DNA of 64,000 nt from NCBI GenBank assembly GCA_963575645.1, contig OY754475.1, positions 18,080,509-18,144,508 on the forward strand, written 5' to 3'. A model generated the notes under the pieces. The model saw only the letters and a program-made list of their open reading frames with translations. It was not told the DNA's origin and searched no databases. Of this stretch, positions 57,235 to 64,000 are shown piece after piece. The position numbers and the translations under genes were made by a program. This DNA comes from Xanthostigma xanthostigma. Its lineage: Eukaryota > Arthropoda > Insecta > Raphidioptera > Raphidiidae. Every line of letters starts with the position of its first letter. Position 1 is the stretch's first letter.

Positions 57235-57800
57235 ATGAGTTTTGTTTTTACTTTTTATTTTTTTTTCACTTTGAGACCAACTTAAAATTCACATTTTCAT
57301 GAAGATTGAAAACCATCGCTTTTTTGTTAAAGGGGTACGCGAATTGCCTCGCACTGAAACGGGAAGGGGCAAATGTGGAGTTTTTAAAAAAACAATTCCG
57401 GGGTGAACGATAAACGGGTATGCGAATTGTAATTCCGGGGTGAACGATAAAGGGGTATGCGAATTGTCTCGCAGTGAAACGGGAAGGGGCAAATGTTGAG
57501 TTAAAAAAAAAAATTAATTCCGGGGTGAACGATAAAGGGGTATGCAAATTGTCTCGCAGTGAAACGCGATAGGGCAAATGTGGAGTTTTTATAAAAACAA
57601 TTCCGGGGTGAACGATAAACGGGTATGCGAATTGTAATTCCGGGGTGAACGATAAACGGGTATGCGAATTGTAATTCCGGGGTGAACGATAAAGGGGTAT
57701 GCGAATTGTCTCGCAGTGAAACGGGAAGGGGCAAATGTTGAGTTTAAAAAAAAAAAACAATTCCGGGGTGAACGATAACGGGGTATGCGAATTAGATAAG
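57235..57800. repeat. minisatellite of ~90-bp and ~35-bp units
   Basis: Repeats of ATTCCGGGGTGAACGATAA and GGGGTATGCGAATTG, some joined to GTCTCGCAGTGAAACGGGAA. Minus-strand frames of 183, 77 and 67 codons overlap here in different registers. Unit length keeps frames open, so I treat them as by-products. A short relative is at 38.3 kb. Confidence 0.88.
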
Positions 57801-57839
57801 AGACGGGAGGCTTTCAATAGTTGTGGTTTTTTTGTCTAG

Positions 57840-57965
57840 AGATATTTTGTAGGGGGATATTTTGTCGGGGAGATATTTTGTCGGGGAGATATTTTATCGG
57901 GGGATATTTTGTCGCGGAGATATTTTGTCGGGGGATATTTTGTCGGGGATATTTTGTCGGAGGAT
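57840..57965. repeat. ~15-bp minisatellite (GGGGATATTTTGTC)
   Basis: Eight or so units, inverse to the array at 57.0 kb. It ends about 20 bases before the first codons of the zinc-finger relic. Confidence 0.9.
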
Positions 57966-57981
57966 GAAAAGTCGCGGAATC

Positions 57982-60038
57982 GATGAGATGCCCACTTACA
58001 TTTGTCAGTTATGTTTGTCTCACCTGGAGAAATTCCACCAATTCCAGATGTAAGTGGTGCAATCCGATCAAACACTCCGACGCTATATTTACAACAGTCA
58101 AACCCGTTACGCCAACGAACCGAGCTTGAATCTGTCAGTGAAAACTTGATTGATCAATTCGCATCTCAAATTCATGATGCTGATATCGCAGTAAAATGCG
58201 AATCCTTAGAAAATAATCGTGAATTTAATGCGGCTTCAACCGTGAACGAGAAGCCATATGGAAATGCAGCGGAAGCATCTACAAAATCCGCAGATTTATA
58301 TTCAAACGAGAAAACGCATGAAAATCATAATCCATATATTGAAATTCCTGTTAAATCCGAAACTGAACTTCAGGGAGAAAACTCGTCTGTGACTTGTAAT
58401 TCAGCAAACAAAGCAAATAATGAAGTATTTTTAAAATCCGAAATCAAAACGAACCATCAGTCCCAGCAGAATATGCTCGCGATGCTGTGCCACTTCTATC
58501 TGAAGATAATGATAAGCTGTTCAATAAGTCAAACGATTTTAATTATTATGAAGTTAACCATACCGGCGAGAAACCGTATCAATGTGAAGACTCATCGAGT
58601 TTAAATACTCACAAACTTATACATACCGATGAGAAACCATATCTGTGTAACGTTTTTAATAAGCGCTTCGTTACATGGATAGCCTTCTCACATGGAAGCA
58701 ACACGTAGCCAATGTTTGTTCCAAATTATCGAGACTTAAGTACTTATTTTTTCGTCTCTGCAGTATTTGCGACACTTCTACCTGTTTAACGGCGTACTAT
58801 GCATACGTTTATCCACTGCTCAACTACGGTATTCTGTGTTGGGGTAAATCCACCGCTCTAACAAGCGCGTTTATATTACAAAAAAAATATTAAGAATTAT
58901 ATTCCATCTTAAGTTTGCTGAGTCATGTAAGCCAGCTTTCATCAGGAACAGAATCTTGACAATATACGCCATTTACATACTAAGGTCTGTTTGCTTTCTT
59001 TTCAAAAACAAGCCGTTATTTTACCAGCATTTGCCGGATCATGATTACAATACAAGGGGACGTCTTAATCACGGTGTACCGGAGCACCGCCTCACCCTGT
59101 ATACCAAAGGACCTCGTTACTCTGCCATTAAATTTTATGAAATTCTTCCACCAGAGGTTACGAACGTGGGAAGTTACAATATGTTTAAGAAAAAAGTCAC
59201 AGAGTACCTAATAGAAAAATGCCCGTATGACCTTTCTTTTATTTAATTATTGTACTATGTAATTTACTGACGCTTTCTTTGTCATAATGGCAATTTCGAA
59301 TAAAGAATTATTATTATTATTATTACATCGTCAAGTTTAAATACTCACAAACGTGTACATACTGACGAGAAAAATTATTGGTGTGACGTTTGCGACAAAC
59401 GTTTTACTAAGTCAGTTAGTCTAAGTGTTCATAAGCGTACACATACCGGGGAAGAACCGTATCAATGTGAAGTTTGTAATAAACGATTTAATCAGCTAAG
59501 CGGGTTTAATTATCATAAACATACGCATACGGGCGAGAAACCGTTTAAATGTGACATTTGTAATAGATGCTTCATTACGTCGTCGAGTTTAAATACTCAC
59601 AAAGTTATACATACCGGTGAGAAACCGCATCTGTGTGACGTTTGCAGTAAGAGCTTTAATTCTTTATATAATCTAAATAAACATAAACGTATACATTCCT
59701 ATGAGAAACCGTATCGGTGTGACGTTTGTAAGAAGTGTTTTAGTGAATCGAACAGTTTAAACGTTCATATACGCTTACATACGGGTGAGCAACCGTATCA
59801 ATGTGACGTATGTGACAAACGGTTTACGCAGTTGAATCATTTTAATAAACAAAAACTTTTACATACTGGAGAGAAACCGTATCAGTGTGACGTTTGTAAT
59901 AAGCGTTTCAGAGAATCTAGCACTTTGAAAAGTCACAAGTTAGCACATACTGGTGAGAAATCTTATCAGTGTGACGTTTGCAACAAGTTTTATACGCGAT
60001 CATACTATTTGAATCATCACAAGTGTAAACAATCATAG
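57982..60038 (+). pseudogene. ZAD zinc-finger paralogue, broken
   Basis: Homologous to exon 2 at 31,080-29,182. It reads MPTYICQLCLSHLEKFHQFQ, M, then TAA where the intact gene has CAA; QSDQTLRRY; then a 2-base insertion near 58,088 shifts the frame to LYLQQSNPLRQRTELESVSE. A further shift lies near 58,490, a finger is deleted near 58,590, and a LINE is inserted at 58,677-59,322. After the LINE the frame is open for about 238 codons (59,325-60,038) with some eight fingers; two are degenerate (HFNKQKLLH lacks a ligand; the last ends HHKCKQS). No ZAD first exon is found upstream. AATAAA motifs lie at about 60,172 and 60,190. Confidence 0.9.
58677..59322 (+). mobile_element. 5'-truncated LINE inserted in a zinc-finger codon run
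   Basis: TTACAT is duplicated at 58,671 and 59,323. The frame reads [40 protein letters not shown] and, after one missing A in an A-run near 58,885, SCKPAFIRNRILTIYAIYIL and IKFYEILPPEVTN to the stop at 59,246. The 3' tail is GAATAAAGAATTATTATTAT. Jockey/CR1-like; young, since it has one lesion. Confidence 0.92.
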
Positions 60039-60218
60039 ATAGCTTATGGATGTTTTGTGATGTTTAATTATTTAATTTGATTTGAATTCATGTAATGTGT
60101 TTAGACAGAGAAATATATACGTATATTGTTTATAGCAATGACCTTAGTAATGTCGGTTGTCAGTATTCGACAATAAATAAATAGGTACTCAATAAAGCCT
60201 GTTTGTTTAAATTTATTT
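60039..60218. other. 3' flank of the zinc-finger relic
   Basis: Holds two AATAAA motifs (about 60,172 and 60,190) that could have served as polyadenylation signals. Confidence 0.4.
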
Positions 60219-60222
60219 TTAA

Positions 60223-60996
60223 GGTAGTTTGTATGCCGCAATCCCAAGTCAAATAAATGACTTTTTTTTCCTCAAATAATTACCCAAATCATGCTATAAT
60301 AATTAATAGAAATTCACATAAAAATTTATTTGACTTAATTTAATGCGAATTATAATTAAATAATTATAGTAATGTAATTAATAAAATATTAATTGATTAG
60401 TACTCAGCTGTCACTAGTTACTGTCATACGGTCGCGCGCATTTGTAAACATAACCTCAAGCTGTCAACTTGATGTTATATCGTCAAATCTTTGAGCTTAT
60501 TTTTTTAAAAATTGATGTCATATAAATTAAAGTGAAGCGGGCAAGAATATCTGGAAGATTTGTAAAAAAATCTAAATTACAAAAGGTACAGAGGTCATTT
60601 TTCCCTTAGCAAATATCGAGGAGAGAGTGTCTCCGATAAACAATAGAGATAGAGGCCACATGTCAGTATTAAAAAATTAATAAAATCAAAAGTACGTGAT
60701 AAATTATTCTGAAAATTTTGCAGTGTGTATTTCAGACATCGTTCTATCCATTAAAAAGTTTTTTTTTTTGTGGGGTCAAGTTTGTCAATTTTTTACAAAC
60801 CCTCAATTTCCGGAGTTATTGAACAAGGACACTCATAACGGCTCGTGTATTTTTGCATAACTTTAACTAATTATATCTCTTAAACGGTGTGGTAAAAAAA
60901 TCTGATAATTTTTTTGTAGGTGTCTTTAATTATAATCTTTTGAATAAACATAAAAAATGTAGGGTCAAGTTTAAGTCATTTGGCTACCAAACTACC
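60223..60996. mobile_element. TTAA-flanked MITE, 774 bp
   Basis: GGTAGTTTGTATGCC and the inverse of GGTAGTTTGGTAGCC bound it; TTAA lies outside at 60,219 and 60,997. The interior repeats GGGGTCAAGTTTG/AGGGTCAAGTTTAAG. Tips resemble those at 15.9 kb. Confidence 0.78.
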
Positions 60997-61000
60997 TTAA

Positions 61001-61378
61001 GTTTTTAATTTGAAGTGTTTAGTTTCTTATACGCAGAATCTGTATATTCCTTACATTTTATTGTTTTATCTATTTGCAAATATATACGCTATTCGTTCGA
61101 AATTGTATAGTTTTGAAATCTAGAAGGCTGAAAATATTAATAATTTCGTCGATGGATACTTGATTGAAATCTATAAAAAATTATTAAATCATCAGCCATA
61201 TTAGATCTGTGGTAACGTAATAATAAGCACGTCATCAAGGTAACTTGATAGGTACACATTATTTGTCAAAATCGGTTCAGCAGTTCAGAAGCTACGAAGG
61301 AATACACCTATTTACATACATAGACTGTTCAAATAACCAAGAGCGTATCCGGAGGGCAGCTTCCCCCCTTACAAACTA
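61001..61378. other. spacer with SINE/RTE-like tail
   Basis: TCAAAATCGGTTCAGCAGTT followed by AGCTACGAAGGAATACACC at 61,265-61,310 is typical of RTE/SINE 3' ends. The rest is unassigned. Confidence 0.45.
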
Positions 61379-61806
61379 AGGCCTCAGTACATGAGACTGA
61401 TTTTGCCACTGGAATCACTGCTGGGGCTTGTACTGGCTGTGAAGATGGAAATGACGTCACTGCGGGCTCGAGTGCGTGGTCACAAGATGGATTTCAAAAT
61501 TAGAACCGTGGCTATTTTTCGTGCTTGTTTATCTGCTTGTTTTGAGCAAAAACCAATCAGGAAACAGTTTCTTGTCACGTGAGCGACATGGACAAACGCC
61601 CGTAAACAAACACGGCGTCATAGTGTCTGTTCAGATACAACAAACATACACTTTTGTTAATTGTCACCAAACTCATCTACAAAACTAGCTTCAAAACAAG
61701 CATCGTGTGAATAAAAACATATGCCATCGCGAAAACAGCGCCATAGCACGCTTCAAACCTAGCAAGGAATCTAGCGGCAAAATCAACCTCGTATGTAGCG
61801 GACTTA
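61379..61806. mobile_element. AAGGCC-type MITE, divergent copy
   Basis: AAGGCCTCAGTACATGAGAC to CCTCGTATGTAGCGGACTT. It shares CAATCAGGAAACAGTTTCTT and GTCACGTGAGCGACATGG with the 19.7 and 22.3 kb copies. Confidence 0.75.
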
Positions 61807-62079
61807 AGAAGCACTATTGAGAAAAATAGTTTAAATATATTCATCGTCAGTGGGTTTTTGAAAAGACCAATTAGTGGAACTGTAGTTAGAAGATTTGGAA
61901 CTAATTCTCGCAAACTATTGTTTGAGAAAACATATTTTTATTATATACTGTTCTTCCTTCCCTCGCCCCATGAGAGAGGTTGAATTCAGAAAGCGAAACC
62001 TACTTCCGTTTTAAGTTGGATACGCCCTTTCGATTTCGCTATATAGTCGGGAACAAGCAAAATAAAAATAAAAACTTAC

Positions 62080-63065
62080 GATAAGTCGTGGTCGAGGAAC
62101 ACTTCGCTGATCTCCGAATCACTTCTGGGTAGAACCAACCTCGGTAAGACGATTGCCTTCTTCCGTCTCGTCCTGAGCGTTTGCAGCGACGAGTGCGAGA
62201 ACTGCAGTAGATCCGGCGTATGGTGAGGACTATGCGGAGACAAGATGGTGATCCTTCGATCACCAGGTGACAAAAGCGAATACGGTGCACCACCAGGCGG
62301 TGGCAACGAAAGATGTTGAGGTGTTACGTTACTCCTTCTATCAATTCCAGCAAACAATCCGCGTCTCTTCTCAGCTGTTATTATTTCCTCGTTGCTGATT
62401 CCCAAGGTCAACTCTTCACCGGATACGGCGCGTCTTTTCATTCGAATTTCACGCTCTAAACTTTCCAGTGATTTAGCTTCGACACTGGATTGCATCACGC
62501 GTCTCATATCTCTTTCGCTGGATGTCAGGAATGAACCTCTCGTCGCCGTGTGACCAGGAGTTGGTGAAATCGAGGTACGTAAACTCTCCATCGATTTCGC
62601 GGTTTCGACATGACTCGATGCCGACAAATATTGACCGGATATTTGCTTGCCGTATAATTGTTTAATTTCTGGTTCGTAATCTTCTTGTGAACTACTGGAA
62701 TTCGGAGATTTTTGTAGCAGACCGTAGCGTTGGGTAACAACCTTCTGTTTGATGGCTCCAGCCGTTAGTTTGGTGTCACTTTTGGAAGATTCGTTGCTAT
62801 CGCAACTATCACCGGATGCTTGGTGTGTTATTATTTGACATTGGGGCACAATGTCACCGTCGTCTTCTTCGGCGATTGAGCTTTGATTGGATTGTTGACT
62901 CAAGTATTGTTTTGATGATGTTTTGAATGAACGTATCTGTGATTGGACCCGAATTTTTTGAACGACGCTCACGTTTGATGTCATTCGAGTGGCAGAAGTT
63001 GTAGATGACTGCTGCATTTCTTGCAAAATTTGAGATGTAGTTTCGTCTGCGTCCTCCTCCTCCAT
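62080..63065 (-). CDS. serine-rich protein, first coding exon (partial gene)
   Basis: ATG at 63,065 in a good context (AAAATGG) opens 328 codons that end at C|GTAAGTTT, a strong donor; the TAA just after lies in the intron. The protein is acidic at its start (MEEEDADETTSQILQEM), rich in Ser/Thr, with SLESLEREIRMKRRAVSGEE in the middle and RRKKAIVLPRLVLPRSDSE near the end. No membrane segment or enzyme motif. Codon use is GC-richer than the surrounding repeats, and the frame is free of lesions, so it looks selected. I considered the N-terminal region of Ect4/SARM-type proteins but cannot support it. Later exons were not found in the window. Confidence 0.78.
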
Positions 63066-63438
63066 TTTTAAAACGGTTTTAGTTAAATTACAAAAACTAA
63101 ACGATGAATTATTTGTTGGTCAATATTTTTGAACACTCTATCAAATTTTATGCATTATCTGTTTACCTTGGAGATTATCACATTCAATTATTTTATATCA
63201 CAATTTTTATCACTCTTTTAATATCAACTTATTGCTGGTAAGTTTGCGAAGTAATGGCTTGGGTTTGCGCACATTATAAAAAATATTGTCACTTCTTCAT
63301 TTTTACGTTGACTGATTCAAACCTGTCAAGATTATAAAATTATCTACAGGTAGTTTTAAGATCAGTTGCAGAAAGCGTTGTCAGAAAATCTGATTTGACA
63401 ATGACCTTAGCTTGTATGAAAAAGTCCTAGTCACATCT
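63066..63438. other. upstream flank of the serine-rich gene
   Basis: Presumably 5' leader and promoter on the minus strand. I see no TATA box at a convincing distance and no CpG island. Confidence 0.35.
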
Positions 63439-63510
63439 GGCCCCGCCGAGATTCAAACCCGGTACCTCCCGAATGCGAGTCTAGTGCTCTCACCACTACG
63501 CCACCCCGCT
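63439..63510 (-). pseudogene. tRNA-like segment with Ala-type CGC loop (SINE head)
   Basis: The minus strand reads GGGGTGGCGTAGTGGTGAGA, a CTCGCAT loop and ACCGGGTTTGAATCTCGGC as a closed T arm. The anticodon stem has a mismatch and the acceptor does not pair. Confidence 0.65.
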
Positions 63511-63744
63511 TGGTGACGTATTTATATATGTAATTATATGATCACATCTACGATCATTGTCAAATCAAATTTTTTGAAATCCTTTCTGCAACTAAGAAAA
63601 AAACGTGTGAGTTCACCCTTTAACGTTTCAGAAAATTTCAAAGAGATACGTTGCTAAAAGTGTTCTTCAAAAAATTCCTTGAATTTATAAAAAACAACCA
63701 CCAATCAACTAATATGTGTTTATTAACACACTATTGTTTTCATA

Positions 63745-63800
63745 AGAGGGGTTTTAATCATCTCTTGATGATGCTAACATGACTTGCGAAACGTGCATTG
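63745..63800 (+). other. hammerhead-like motif, Penelope-type
   Basis: CTCTTGATGATGC, a short loop and GCGAAACGTGCATTGG occur in the same order and spacing as the motifs at 8.5, 9.55 and 12.7-12.8 kb. Confidence 0.4.
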
Positions 63801-63867
63801 GTGTTTTGTCGTCACTTTATTGGTATTCAGCGTCTTCACTTCAAAGGCTCCACCTCTTCAAGATATT

Positions 63868-64000
63868 AAGGCCGCTGCACACGAGGCTAGAAACGCTGCC
63901 AGGAGTTCTGCTAGCCGGCAGGCTGGGTACGAAGCTGGAAATGACGTCACTGCGGGCTGCCTTGCTAGCTCAGAAGATAGGTTTTAAAATTAGAACAGGG
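63868..64000. mobile_element. AAGGCCGCTGCACACGAG MITE, cut by the window edge
   Basis: AAGGCCGCTGCACACGAGGC then GGAAATGACGTCACTGCGGG, matching the left part of the 19.7 kb copy. Confidence 0.85.

Noticed and set aside
57266-57817. 183-codon minus frame with periodic YPFIVHPGI as a protein gene
   Set aside because: It is the translation of a minisatellite; overlapping frames in other registers are open too, and no start context or homologue is evident.
58677-59246. reverse-transcriptase frames as part of the zinc-finger gene
   Set aside because: A flanking TTACAT duplication and the ATT tail show a separate LINE insertion.
1-64000. CRISPR array, operons, bacterial promoters or phage
   Set aside because: Introns, TE types and codon context are eukaryotic; no spacer-repeat arrays occur.

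Overview
The window is eukaryotic nuclear DNA, almost certainly from an insect. It is AT-rich, has consensus GTAAGT splice donors and a ZAD-type C2H2 zinc-finger gene (a lineage expanded in insects), and is packed with insect-type repeats. The order cannot be fixed from sequence alone; several repeats (a CGGCCAAGTGAGAGTCGG element, SINE-like copies with a TTAGTATAG tail, LINE 3' ends with TTA repeats) recall Lepidoptera and some Hemiptera. There are no bacterial, organellar or CRISPR features.

Layout. 1-12.4 kb: transposon field with a mariner relic, several hAT copies with perfect 8-bp target duplications, a three-level nest at 4.48-5.88 kb, a Penelope-like relic (8.4-9.7 kb) and a 768-bp fold-back element. 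12.6-26.7 kb: more nests, four TA- or TTAA-flanked MITE families, tRNA-like SINE heads, a TTA microsatellite, and a CpG-rich island near 14.1 kb with a possible first exon. 27.0-34.1 kb: two PIF/Harbinger relics, then a two-exon minus-strand ZAD zinc-finger gene whose intron holds nested Tigger elements and whose 3' finger array is broken. 34.2-37.7 kb: a nest of hAT elements up to four deep. 38-57 kb: minisatellites, LINE fragments, duplicated repeats and a run of abutting DNA elements at 48.4-49.9 kb. 57.2-60.0 kb: a minisatellite followed by a decayed plus-strand paralogue of the zinc-finger gene, split by a 5'-truncated LINE. 62.1-63.1 kb: the first coding exon of an unrecognised serine-rich minus-strand gene that runs out of the visible region.

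Only two loci look like functional host genes: the ZAD zinc-finger gene (exon 1 33,961-34,110, exon 2 29,182-31,080, minus) and the serine-rich first exon (62,080-63,065, minus). Nearly all other open frames are transposase or reverse-transcriptase relics or chance frames. The most informative content is the nested insertion order, many fold-back elements able to yield hairpin RNA, repeated hammerhead-like motifs tied to the Penelope-like sequence, and stepwise loss of the 3' zinc fingers. Coordinates were counted by hand and may be off by a few bases.
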